7,639 nt of DNA from Desulfonatronospira sp. (GTDB lineage Bacteria > Desulfobacterota > Desulfovibrionia > Desulfovibrionales > Desulfonatronovibrionaceae). The notes beneath the pieces are model-generated. The model had not been told where the DNA came from. It saw nothing but the letters and a program-made list of their open reading frames with translations, and did no database searches. Location: positions 1 to 7,639 of the forward strand of contig PWSL01000459.1 in NCBI GenBank assembly GCA_003563255.1. The letters run 5' to 3'. The translations under genes and the position numbers were made by a program. Position 1 is the first letter of the stretch. Each line of letters starts with the position of its first letter. Positions 1 to 6,145 of this stretch are shown here, in pieces.

Positions 1-836
1 GGTTCCAGGATTTTTTGCAGGGCGGACAGGGCCGGACTTTCGGCCTGTCTGGCAATAAAGGGCATGCCTTCATCGGCAGCTCTGACCATGTCCGGATCCA
101 GAGGGATGCTTCCCAGAAAGGGCACCTGCATCTCTTGAGCCAGCCTCTGGCCGCCTCCACTGGAGAAGATGTGAGCTTCTTCCCCGCATCTGGGGCAGAC
201 AAAACCGCTCATGTTTTCCACGATGCCCAGAACAGGGTTGCCGGTCTGGCGGCAGAAGTTCACTGAACGGCGTACATCGTCCACAGCCACGTCCTGGGGG
301 CTGGTGACTATCAGGGCGTGGGCCTCGTGACCAAGAAGCTGAACCACGGACAGGGGCTCGTCCCCGGTGCCCGGGGGGCAGTCAACAATGAGGTAGTCCA
401 GGTCCCCCCAGTCCACGTCTTCTAAGAACTGCCTGATAAGCCCCATCTTCACCGGTCCTCTCCAGATGACTGAATCTTCCTTGCTTTGCAGCATAAATCC
501 CAGAGACATGACCAGGAGCTGGCCGTTCCACATTGCCGGAACAAGTTTTTTGTCCCTGGCCACCGGACGGGCGTCTTCCAGGCCGAAAAGCCTGGGAATG
601 CTCGGGCCGTGCACATCCACGTCCACAAGGCCCACCCTGTAGCCGGACAGGGAAAGTCCTGCTGCCACATTGGCAGCTACGCTGCTTTTGCCCACTCCTC
701 CCTTGCCGGACATGATCACTATCTTGTGTTTGATCCGACTCAGGCTGTGGGCAAGCTTCTGGTCCTTTTCCTGTTCCTTTGACCTGCTCAGACAGTCTGA
801 TGCAGTGCTGCAGCTGCCGCATGTCTTATCACTCAT
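1..836 (-). CDS. Mrp/NBP35-family Fe-S P-loop ATPase, orp cluster (3' end outside window)
   Basis: I translated this frame directly from ATG at 836; it stays open for 278 codons to the window edge, so the C-terminus is missing. Visible are the deviant Walker A SGKGGVGKS (residues 43-51), a VDVDVHGPS segment (71-79), DCPPGTGDEP (152-161) and a CPRC pair (214-217). All are hallmarks of the Mrp/ApbC/NBP35 family of ATPases, which carry and transfer Fe-S clusters in the cytoplasm. The N-terminus has three more cysteines (C6, C9, C15), like the extra cluster-binding Cys of longer NBP35 relatives. AAGGAG at 845-850 sits 8 nt before the ATG and supports this start. It is the last visible gene of the operon, 22 nt after the preceding MinD-type gene. 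In Desulfovibrio the equivalent ORP ATPase (MrpORP) has, as I recall, a C-terminal NifX-like domain. That part would lie outside the window, so the fusion cannot be tested here. Confidence 0.93.
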   Translation of the reverse strand, partial: MSDKTCGSCSTASDCLSRSKEQEKDQKLAHSLSRIKHKIVIMSGKGGVGKSSVAANVAAGLSLSGYRVGLVDVDVHGPSIPRLFGLEDARPVARDKKLVPAMWNGQLLVMSLGFMLQSKEDSVIWRGPVKMGLIRQFLEDVDWGDLDYLIVDCPPGTGDEPLSVVQLLGHEAHALIVTSPQDVAVDDVRRSVNFCRQTGNPVLGIVENMSGFVCPRCGEEAHIFSSGGGQRLAQEMQVPFLGSIPLDPDMVRAADEGMPFIARQAESPALSALQKILE

Positions 837-858
837 CTCTGGTTCTCCTTGGGTAGTT

Positions 859-1722
859 TTAATGCTTTAAAATTTCTGCTGCCGATTTCCAGATGTCCTG
901 CATGGGCCGGGTCCATTTATCAGGATGGTACTCCACAATGCTCTGGCCCTGGATCTGGGCTCTGGTGAAATCCTGATCATAGGGGAGTTTTGCAGGCGCG
1001 CCCAGGCCGTATTCCAGGCAGAACCGTTCAATTTCCACGGTAATATCCGGATTGAGGTCAGCTTTGTTGATTACTGCCAGACAGGGGATTTTGAAATGTC
1101 TGGTGAGGTCGAAAACCCGGCGCAAATCAGCAAAGGCGCTTCTGGTGGGCTCAGTAATCAGCAGGGCCATGTCCGCATTGCTCAGGGAAGCTATCACCGG
1201 GCAGCCCACACCGGGAGCGCCATCGCCCAGCACGTTCTCAGCCCCTTTTTCCTGAGCCGTCTGGTGCGACACCTTTCGGACAATGGATACCAGCTTTCCG
1301 GAGTTTTCCTGACCAATGCCCAGGCAGGCGTGGATCATAGGGCCGAACCTCGTTCTGGAACTGAACCACTGCCCGCAATGCCTGTCATGCATACTTACCG
1401 CGGATTCAGGGCAGACGTGGAGACAAAGGGCGCATCCTTCGCAATACTCTTCCATGACCAGGTAATCTTCCGAAATGGCCTGGAAACGGCAGTATGCGCG
1501 GCACAGACCGCAGCCTGTGCACAGGTCCGGGTCTATTTGAGCCTGCTGTCCGCTGATGAACTCGTGGGTCTCAAGTATTTCCGGAGCCATGATCAGATGC
1601 AGATCGCTTGCATCCACGTCGCAGTCCCCAAGCACCTGCCGGGTACCGGTTGCTGCCAGCCCGGACACCAGGCTGGTTTTGCCGGTGCCTCCCTTGCCGC
1701 TTATGACCACGATTTCCTGCAT
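859..1722 (-). CDS. MinD-like ATPase with inserted 2x[4Fe-4S] ferredoxin domain (second of tandem pair)
   Basis: The protein has 287 residues. It opens with the ParA/MinD deviant Walker A (SGKGGTGKTS, residues 8-17) and continues with GDCDVDASDLH (32-42). Then comes an inserted ferredoxin region with two regular clusters, C68/C71/C74/C78 and C94/C97/C100/C104, and then a DGAPGVGCPV switch-II segment (167-176) and INKADLN (218-224). Known relatives are cytoplasmic Fe-S ATPases found in anaerobes beside Mrp and NifX-type proteins, including the Desulfovibrio ORP complex; a role in assembling a metal cofactor is inferred. An upstream in-frame ATG at 1770 would overlap the preceding gene. The ATG at 1722 is preferred because it starts the conserved beta strand directly and lies 5 nt after the upstream stop. 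Its Shine-Dalgarno is poor (GGGGG about 12 nt upstream), which suggests translational coupling to the preceding gene. The switch segment reads DGAPG where DxPPG is usual. Confidence 0.92.
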   Translation of the reverse strand: MQEIVVISGKGGTGKTSLVSGLAATGTRQVLGDCDVDASDLHLIMAPEILETHEFISGQQAQIDPDLCTGCGLCRAYCRFQAISEDYLVMEEYCEGCALCLHVCPESAVSMHDRHCGQWFSSRTRFGPMIHACLGIGQENSGKLVSIVRKVSHQTAQEKGAENVLGDGAPGVGCPVIASLSNADMALLITEPTRSAFADLRRVFDLTRHFKIPCLAVINKADLNPDITVEIERFCLEYGLGAPAKLPYDQDFTRAQIQGQSIVEYHPDKWTRPMQDIWKSAAEILKH

Positions 1723-1727
1723 GATGC

Positions 1728-2591
1728 TTATTTGCCCCCGGCCTGCATTTCTTTTTGCAAGTTTTCCCACATATTCCTGTATATTTCTTTGAATTCAGGC
1801 ATGGCCTCCAGAAGGGGCTCTGCCCTGGAGCAGGCCGCTGCAGCCTGTCTGCTGTAGGGGAGTCTGGCCAGTAGCGGGAGCCTTTCATGCCGTATATATT
1901 TTTCCAGTTGATCATCTCCCATTTGGTCCCGGTTGATCACCGTGCCCAATGCCAGCCCCAGCTTGCGTACAAGTTCCACTGCGATTTTGAAGTCGTGCAG
2001 CCCGAAAGGGGTGGGCTCTCCCACCAGGATGACATAATCTACGTCGCGAAGGGTTTCCATTACCGGGCATGAAGTTCCCGGGGGTGCGTCTGCAATGACA
2101 ATCCCCTGGCCTGGAGTGCTTTTTAGTACACGCCTGATAAGCGGGGACGCCATGGCTTCCCCGATGCGCAGCAGGCCGCTGCAGATGTCCACGCCGAGGC
2201 CTTTGCCCCGGCGTACCAGACCTATATCCCTGGTGGTTTCATCTACAGCCTGCACAGGGCACAAAAAAGAGCAGAGTCCGCAGGCGTGGCAGAGTTCCGG
2301 GAAGACCATGACCCTTTCCGCCATCCAGATGAGGGAGTTGAAGCGGCATTCGTTTACGCATTGCAGGCACGACTCCCCCAGGCATTTTGCGTTGTCTATT
2401 TCAGGCACAGCAACGGTCTGCCTGTTCTCCCTGGACCAGGCCGCATCCAGGAAAAAGTGGGCATTGGGCTCTTCCACATCGCAGTCGGCAAGGCAGACTT
2501 CCTCCCCCTCCCGATGCAGGTAAAGGGCCAGATTCACCGCCACGGTGGTCTTCCCTGTACCCCCTTTTCCGCTGATTATGGCCAGGCGCAT
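1728..2591 (-). CDS. MinD-like ATPase with inserted 2x[4Fe-4S] ferredoxin domain (first of tandem pair)
   Basis: The protein has 287 residues, the same length as its neighbour, with which it forms a tandem paralogous pair. The deviant Walker A is SGKGGTGKTT (7-16), followed by ADCDVEEPNAH (35-45). The ferredoxin insert has cysteines at 70, 75, 78, 82 and 101, 104, 107, 111. Its first motif has a CX4C opening (CLGESC) in place of the usual CX2C, which is the main visible difference from the neighbour. The switch-II region ADAPPGTSCPV and a GEPTPFGLHD segment follow, both typical of this ferredoxin-MinD family. GGGAGG upstream of the ATG at 2591 is the ribosome binding site, and the gene starts 20 nt after the NifX-type gene. 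Relatives are thought to couple ATP hydrolysis to Fe-S or Mo-cofactor maturation; the two copies may work as a heterodimer. That is inferred from the pairing and not shown. Confidence 0.93.
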   Translation of the reverse strand: MRLAIISGKGGTGKTTVAVNLALYLHREGEEVCLADCDVEEPNAHFFLDAAWSRENRQTVAVPEIDNAKCLGESCLQCVNECRFNSLIWMAERVMVFPELCHACGLCSFLCPVQAVDETTRDIGLVRRGKGLGVDICSGLLRIGEAMASPLIRRVLKSTPGQGIVIADAPPGTSCPVMETLRDVDYVILVGEPTPFGLHDFKIAVELVRKLGLALGTVINRDQMGDDQLEKYIRHERLPLLARLPYSRQAAAACSRAEPLLEAMPEFKEIYRNMWENLQKEMQAGGK

Positions 2592-2611
2592 CAGATCCTT
2601 ACCTCCCGCTT

Positions 2612-2971
2612 TTACCAGTGTGCGGACCTGTCAGCTTCTTCCGCCTGTTCCAGGCGACCCTTCTTGTAAGCCTGGATGGCCTCTTCAACGGTATTTTCTT
2701 TGCACAGGTAAACCGCTATGCCTCCTGCCTGGAGGGCGGAAAAGGCCTTGGGTCCGCAATGCCCGGTAATAACCGCTTCGGCTTTTCCCCGGGATACGGC
2801 CTGAGCGGCCTGGATGCCCGCTCCCTGGGCAGCGTTGAGGTTATTGTCATTGTCCAGTGCCCGGTATTCATCGCTGGCCGTGTCATAAAGGATGAAGTGA
2901 GCAGCCCTGCCGAACCTTAGATCTATCGGGTCTTTGAGGCTTTTTCCCTGTGAGGATACAGCGATAATCAT
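2612..2971 (-). CDS. NifX/dinitrogenase Fe-Mo cofactor-binding family protein (candidate orange-protein homologue)
   Basis: This 119-residue protein is one NifX/NafY-type domain (dinitrogenase iron-molybdenum cofactor family). It starts MIIAVSSQGKSL, with the family's DLRFGRAAHFI motif (17-27), LNAAQGAGIQAAQ in the middle and the TGHCGPKAF signature (69-77). Family members are small cytoplasmic proteins that bind metal-sulfur clusters non-covalently. The Desulfovibrio orange protein (ORP), which holds a Mo-Cu sulfide cluster, belongs here and is encoded with the same kinds of ATPase. AAGGA 7 nt before the ATG supports the start. The gene follows the CGGC gene by 17 nt and precedes the two MinD-type ATPases by 20 nt. 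It could be the true ORP of this organism, with the larger NifX-tail protein as a second partner. Which of the two binds the cluster cannot be decided from sequence alone. Confidence 0.9.
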   Translation of the reverse strand: MIIAVSSQGKSLKDPIDLRFGRAAHFILYDTASDEYRALDNDNNLNAAQGAGIQAAQAVSRGKAEAVITGHCGPKAFSALQAGGIAVYLCKENTVEEAIQAYKKGRLEQAEEADRSAHW

Positions 2972-2988
2972 CAGTTTTTCCTTATTTT

Positions 2989-3369
2989 TCAGCTTTGCCC
3001 GAATATTGAGGGAGGGATATAGTCGTGGGTGCCTTCCACCACTTCCACCCCGGCCTTTTGCCTGATGGCTTCAATAAGATCATCCTTTCTTTTGCAGTAC
3101 TTCATTATGCAGGTACTGACGTGGATTGCGTCCACTTTTTCATTCAGGGCCTTGAGGTGCATGTTCAAAAGGGCCATGCTGCAGACCACGCGGTTTTTGT
3201 TGCCTTCGCAGCCACCGCAGTCCACTATCCCCACCAGGGAAACGTCCTGGTTTTCGTATCTTTTGAACTCGCCGTCTTTTCTGCCCAGGGCCACGAAACA
3301 TTTGGCATCTCCAGGGCACAGGTTGCTGCCTCTAATCATGCTGCAGGCGATAAGAGCTATTTTTTTCAT
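2989..3369 (-). CDS. CGGC-domain Cys-rich protein
   Basis: The protein has 126 residues and eight cysteines (9, 18, 24, 51, 54, 63, 87, 92), including the defining DCGGCEGN segment (50-57). This matches the CGGC domain family, small putative metal-binding proteins of anaerobes and archaea whose biochemical role is unknown. The N-terminus MKKIALIACSMIR and the C-terminal GTHDYIPP tail also fit that family. There is no signal peptide or membrane segment, so it is presumably cytoplasmic. AGGAGGA 7 nt before the ATG is a strong ribosome binding site. The gene sits between a DUF5320-like gene and the stand-alone NifX gene, so it is co-transcribed with probable metal-cofactor genes. A role as a metal or Fe-S carrier is inferred from this context. 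As far as I recall, the Desulfovibrio vulgaris orp operons lack this gene. Confidence 0.87.
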   Translation of the reverse strand: MKKIALIACSMIRGSNLCPGDAKCFVALGRKDGEFKRYENQDVSLVGIVDCGGCEGNKNRVVCSMALLNMHLKALNEKVDAIHVSTCIMKYCKRKDDLIEAIRQKAGVEVVEGTHDYIPPSIFGQS

Positions 3370-3407
3370 ACTGGCTTCCTCCTGGTTGTTTGTGCTTCAG
3401 TCAGGCA

Positions 3408-3460
3408 ATCCAGTGCCGGGCAGTGTGGCAGGTTTTGCCCTGCAACACCCGGCACCGGTG
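3408..3460 (-). other. Strong intercistronic hairpin in the operon
   Basis: The 103-nt gap between the DUF5320-like and CGGC genes is by far the longest in the operon. It contains a stem of 8 perfect pairs (GTGCCGGG 3413-3420 with CCCGGCAC 3448-3455), extended by TGT/ACA and by GCAGG/CCTGC (3428-3432 with 3439-3443), around a 6-nt loop. No T-run follows on the minus strand, so it is not a standard intrinsic terminator. A role in mRNA processing, stability or attenuation is inferred; it may set different expression levels for the genes before and after it. Confidence 0.55.
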
Positions 3461-3472
3461 CTTTGCTGTTGT

Positions 3473-3709
3473 TTATCTTTCAAAACACCTTGGGCGTCTG
3501 CCCTGTCCACGGCCCCGGCACCTTCCGGTTCCCCGTCCGCCTCTCAGACGAAGCCTTTGTCCGTCTTGAGATAATGTTGTCAAAGCTGGTTTTTCAGGGG
3601 TAGCGGCTTCTCCGGCAGCGTCTGCTCTCATTTTGCTGCGGCAACGCCCCAGTCCTTTTCCTGTCCCCGGACCCTGTCCCATGGGTCCTGTTCCATTAAG
3701 TCCCGGCAT
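3473..3709 (-). CDS. DUF5320-like small Gly/Arg-rich protein
   Basis: The protein has 78 residues. The start MPGLNGTGPMGQGPGTGKGLGRC has the pattern of DUF5320-type small proteins, which usually open with MPGxxGTGPMG and sit beside NifX-type genes in anaerobes. The rest differs from the family I know: a spacer (about residues 28-55) and then a basic RGG/GRG-rich tail with cysteines at C23 and near the end (GRC, PRC). An earlier in-frame ATG at 3778 exists, but AAGGAGG lies 8 nt before the ATG at 3709, so the shorter form is chosen. The frame is open throughout and no frameshift is needed. Function is unknown. The basic tail could bind RNA or an acidic partner, which is speculation. It follows the NifX/zinc-ribbon gene by 32 nt. 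Confidence 0.75.
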   Translation of the reverse strand: MPGLNGTGPMGQGPGTGKGLGRCRSKMRADAAGEAATPEKPALTTLSQDGQRLRLRGGRGTGRCRGRGQGRRPRCFER

Positions 3710-3741
3710 ATTCAATACCTCCTTGTCTGGGAGCTCAAAGA

Positions 3742-3951
3742 TTACCCCCTGCTCATGGCCGCCCCGCAACTGGGACATGCCTGTTCATAGCAGGGGTTTC
3801 CCTTTACGTGTTCCACCTTGTGTCCACATTGAGGGCAGGCACAAAAGCCGCTGGTGTTCATGCCTCCACCCTGTCCACGACCTGGACCGGTTTTCCCGGC
3901 GCACCCACCTGGTTGTCCTGCCCCTTGACCTGATTTTCCTCTGCCCGGCAT
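3742..3951 (-). CDS. Possible internal-start product: 69-aa Gly-rich zinc-ribbon protein
   Basis: Inside the NifX fusion gene, an ATG at 3951 in the same frame is preceded by eight A residues and GGAGA (3957-3961) at a 5-nt spacing, a far better ribosome binding site than that of the full-length start. The product would be MPGRGKSGQG... to the same stop, carrying all six tail cysteines and the Gly-rich linker. Stand-alone proteins with an MPGRG-like start and paired CPxCG knuckles are common next to NifX genes in anaerobes. It may be a real second product or the remains of an ancestral separate gene. It is seen only as sequence; expression is not shown. Confidence 0.45.
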   Translation of the reverse strand: MPGRGKSGQGAGQPGGCAGKTGPGRGQGGGMNTSGFCACPQCGHKVEHVKGNPCYEQACPSCGAAMSRG

Positions 3952-4335
3952 ATGGGTCTCCTTTTTTTTGAAAGAATATTTTTCAGGGTTGAAAAAGCAT
4001 TTGCGCCGTCCGGGCATGTCAAAGCGTTCCTCGTGCAGCCTGTCATCTATCAGTGCCTGGATGACTTCGTTAACCTGTCCGGATACAAAGGGCACTATAA
4101 GAATGCCGTTAGCGGCGATAAGATCACACATAGACCTGGAAATTGCTCCGCAAACCAGCATGTCTATCTTCAGCCTGACTATTTTGAGTATTTTGGCTGA
4201 AGAGTCGTTTTCGTCCAGGTATTCAGAACACCTGTTGCTGATCGTGCCCGATTCTATATCCACCACCACAATAGTGTTGGAAACATCAAAAACTGGGGCC
4301 ACCCGGTCCCGCCATGTGCTTACAGCCGCTTTCAT
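3742..4335 (-). CDS. NifX-domain protein fused to a Gly-rich linker and zinc-ribbon-like tail
   Basis: The protein has 197 residues from ATG 4335. Residues 1-110 form a NifX-type domain: MKAAVSTWRDRVAPVFDVS opens it and DMPGR closes it, as in that family. A basic stretch (about 111-128) leads into a Gly-rich region (129-160). The tail has C165, C167, C170, C182, C187 and C190 in two CPxCG knuckles, which look like a zinc ribbon or rubredoxin-type site. An upstream ATG at 4347 would add only MSLD; 4335 fits the family start better, though neither has a good Shine-Dalgarno. An internal ATG at residue 129 does have one, so a short tail-only product is possible. It is the first gene of the operon, directly behind the sigma-54-type promoter region. 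It probably binds a metal cofactor; the zinc-ribbon tail may recruit a partner (inferred). Confidence 0.85.
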   Translation of the reverse strand: MKAAVSTWRDRVAPVFDVSNTIVVVDIESGTISNRCSEYLDENDSSAKILKIVRLKIDMLVCGAISRSMCDLIAANGILIVPFVSGQVNEVIQALIDDRLHEERFDMPGRRKCFFNPEKYSFKKKETHMPGRGKSGQGAGQPGGCAGKTGPGRGQGGGMNTSGFCACPQCGHKVEHVKGNPCYEQACPSCGAAMSRG

Positions 4336-4344
4336 GTCCAGGGA

Positions 4345-4362
4345 CATGCATTTAATATGCCG
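4345..4362 (-). promoter_or_regulatory. Candidate sigma-54 -24/-12 promoter of the operon
   Basis: On the minus strand CGGCATATTAAATGCA matches TGGCAcgNNNNtTGCA at GGCA and TGCA, with exactly 10 nt between GG and GC. It is the only GG-N10-GC in the gap. The predicted transcript start, near 4336, falls next to the ATG at 4335, giving a nearly leaderless mRNA; this lowers confidence. A weaker alternative (TG in place of GG, perfect TTGC at 4424-4427) would give a roughly 77-nt leader. Confidence 0.4.
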
Positions 4363-4388
4363 ACTGGTTTTTTTGGTGTTGGACGGTG

Positions 4389-4401
4389 TAACCTATTGAA
4401 A
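4389..4401 (-). promoter_or_regulatory. IHF-like site
   Basis: Minus-strand TTTCAATAGGTTA matches the IHF consensus WATCAANNNNTTR with one mismatch. It lies about 59 bp before the predicted sigma-54 start and next to a 14-bp AT palindrome (4399-4412). DNA bending between an activator site and a sigma-54 promoter is the usual IHF role. Short matches of this kind also arise by chance in AT-rich DNA. Confidence 0.35.
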
Positions 4402-4480
4402 TAAATTTATTTTTTAAATAAAGGCAAGTAGATTTGCATAAATGCCTGGTCGCATCAGTGAGACTGTCGGGCAGGATCAG

Positions 4481-4498
4481 AGTAGCTTTTTTGCTACT
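4481..4498. promoter_or_regulatory. 18-bp palindrome, candidate activator-binding site (UAS)
   Basis: AGTAGC-TTTTTT-GCTACT is a perfect 6-bp inverted repeat with a 6-bp spacer. It lies between the activator stop codon and the operon, about 153 bp upstream of the predicted sigma-54 start, a typical distance for an enhancer bound by a Fis-type HTH dimer. As RNA it could form a hairpin, but no T-run follows on the minus strand, so a terminator for the activator gene is less likely. Confidence 0.45.
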
Positions 4499-4533
4499 GT
4501 CAGTGTGGTTTCCATGGTGTGTGCGAGGGAAGG

Positions 4534-5880
4534 TCAGGGGGTGTGGATGTTCAGTTTTTTCAGTTTGCGGTGCAGGGTGCTTTTATGCATGCCCAGAAGA
4601 CTGGCGGCTCTGGTTTTGTTGTTGCCGGTCTGTTCCAGGGCCTTTTCAATGCTCCTGGCCTCCAGGATGTTTTTTGCGGTCTGAAAGTCCGCAGGTATTT
4701 CAGTATCCTTGAGTGTCAGTTCCGCAGGCAGGTGTTCAATGCCGATTTTGCCCCGGGAACACAGCACAAAGGCCCTTTCGATGATGTTTTCCAGTTCCCG
4801 AATATTTCCCGGCCAGTCGTATGCCATGCAAAGAGAAACGGCCTCGGGTGTAAGGCCCTGGACTTCTTTTCTCTGGAGGCGGTTGAACCTGTCTACAAAA
4901 TGCTGGGACAGGTGGGGGATGTCCTCTTTTCTGTGTCTCAAGGGAGGCAGTTCTATACGCACGATATTTATGCGGTAGTACAGGTCCTGGCGAAAGAGCT
5001 TTTGCTGTACCAGTTCTTCCAGATCCTGGTTTGTGGCGGTGATGATTCTGGCACTGGATTTTTCCGGCTTTGATGATCCAAGAGGGTCATAGGTTTTTTC
5101 CTGGAGTACCCTTAACAGTTTTATCTGCAGGGCCTGGCTGACTTCTCCTATTTCATCAAGAAGCAGGGTGCCTCCGTGGGCCTGGGCGAACCGGCCGGGC
5201 CTGTCCCGTTCTGCACCAGTAAAAGCTCCGGCCTTGTATCCGAAGAGCTCGGACTCCAGCAGGGTGTCAGGCAGGGCCCCGCAGTTTACGGCCACAAAAG
5301 GAGCATCCTTGTTGGGGCCCAGGGAATGAATGGTCCTGGCTAACAGTTCCTTGCCTGTACCGGTTTCCCCGAGGAGGAGCACGGTGCTGGTGCTGGCGGC
5401 CACGGCCGGGATAATCTGCAGCACCTTCTGCATGGACGGACTGTGACTCACCATATTGCCCATGGAGAGGCCGCCCTTCAGTTCCAGGCGCAACTTCTCC
5501 ACTTCGCTCAAGTCCCTGAAGGTCTCGGCACCTCCCACCAGTTCGCCCCTGGAGTTGCGAAGCATGGCAGTGGAAACGCTGATGGGGATGCGTCCGCCCT
5601 GGGAATCGATGATATAGCAGACCTTGCCGATGACGGGTTTTCCAGATTCAAGGGTGTAGCCCAGGGCGCACTGGGACTGGCACATGCTGGATCTGAGCAC
5701 TTCCCAGCAGGGCCGGCCCAGGGCCTGGTCTCTGGAAATGCCGGTGATCTGCTCCGCGGCCCGGTTGAAGGAGGTGATCATCCACTCCTGGTTCACAGTA
5801 AAGACACCGTCGGATATGCTTTCCAGTATGGCCTCGGTAAAGCCTTCCCAGGGTTCATCTTTTTTTGTTTTGCCGGTCAT
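4534..5880 (-). CDS. Sigma-54-dependent activator (PAS - AAA+ - Fis HTH)
   Basis: This is a complete 448-residue enhancer-binding protein. A PAS domain covers about residues 15-125. The AAA+ domain follows (about 145-370), with Walker A GETGTGKE (171-178), the sigma-54-contacting GAFTGA loop (218-223), Walker B LLLDEIGE (239-246) and DWPGNIRELEN (355-365). A Fis-type helix-turn-helix ends the protein (about 411-441, NNKTRAASLLGMHKSTLHRKL). The PAS domain has C58, C67, C71 and C88. The C58-X8-C67-X3-C71 spacing suggests a metal, Fe-S or thiol redox sensor, by inference only. There is no phospho-receiver domain, so the signal is probably sensed directly. It lies just upstream of the orp-like operon in the same direction, matching the role of the cognate activator of the Desulfovibrio orp genes. 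The ATG at 5880 has no clear Shine-Dalgarno. Confidence 0.95.
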   Translation of the reverse strand: MTGKTKKDEPWEGFTEAILESISDGVFTVNQEWMITSFNRAAEQITGISRDQALGRPCWEVLRSSMCQSQCALGYTLESGKPVIGKVCYIIDSQGGRIPISVSTAMLRNSRGELVGGAETFRDLSEVEKLRLELKGGLSMGNMVSHSPSMQKVLQIIPAVAASTSTVLLLGETGTGKELLARTIHSLGPNKDAPFVAVNCGALPDTLLESELFGYKAGAFTGAERDRPGRFAQAHGGTLLLDEIGEVSQALQIKLLRVLQEKTYDPLGSSKPEKSSARIITATNQDLEELVQQKLFRQDLYYRINIVRIELPPLRHRKEDIPHLSQHFVDRFNRLQRKEVQGLTPEAVSLCMAYDWPGNIRELENIIERAFVLCSRGKIGIEHLPAELTLKDTEIPADFQTAKNILEARSIEKALEQTGNNKTRAASLLGMHKSTLHRKLKKLNIHTP

Positions 5881-5968
5881 ATGTTCTGATATAACGAATT
5901 CAGGTGATGGGGCAAGTCTTTGCAGGCAGCTTGAAAGTAAGTCTTTATTGTTTTTCTGATTTTTACTG

Positions 5969-5997
5969 TTGAACTCTTTTGTGATCGGGGTTAATAT
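5969..5997 (+). promoter_or_regulatory. Candidate sigma-70 promoter for the riboswitch-nrd transcript
   Basis: TTGAAC (5969-5974) and TAATAT (5992-5997) are 17 bp apart, each matching 4 of 6 consensus bases. A GATAAT at 6012-6017 is an alternative -10 without a good -35. Either would start transcription shortly before the riboswitch. The 157-nt gap from the activator start (5880) to about 6037 shows nothing else I can name; it must also contain the activator's own promoter on the minus strand, which I could not identify. Confidence 0.3.
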
Positions 5998-6145
5998 AAG
6001 AGGTCTTATTTGATAATACTCTGAAATTCTTTACAGTCTGCTCCAGGCGGCCGTCAGGCCTTAAAAGGGAACTCCGGTGCAAGTCCGGGGCGGTCCCGCC
6101 GCTGTAAGCCCTGTAAATCTTTTTGTCGTATCGGGGTCACTATCA

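Noticed and set aside
382..822. 146-codon open frame on the minus strand in the Mrp region
   Set aside because: It is in the wrong frame relative to the Mrp gene starting at 836, whose frame carries the Walker A, DCPPGTG and CPRC motifs.
925..1857. 310-codon open frame on the plus strand
   Set aside because: It is antisense to two clearly conserved MinD-type genes, has no recognisable motifs or proper ribosome binding site, and reflects the codon bias of the real genes.
3025..3603. 192-codon open frame on the plus strand
   Set aside because: It is antisense to the CGGC gene and part of the DUF5320-like gene, and has no recognisable motifs.
4399..4423. AT-rich tract as a replication origin or recombination site
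   Set aside because: It is only about 25 bp, with no DnaA boxes or flanking repeats; its position in the promoter region explains it adequately.
4481..4498. Intrinsic terminator for the activator gene
   Set aside because: The palindrome lies downstream of the gene, but no T-run follows on the minus strand and the stem has only 6 pairs; a protein-binding site fits better.
4519..5073. 184-codon open frame on the plus strand
   Set aside because: It is antisense to the AAA+ and HTH parts of the sigma-54 activator, which has every expected motif in its own frame.
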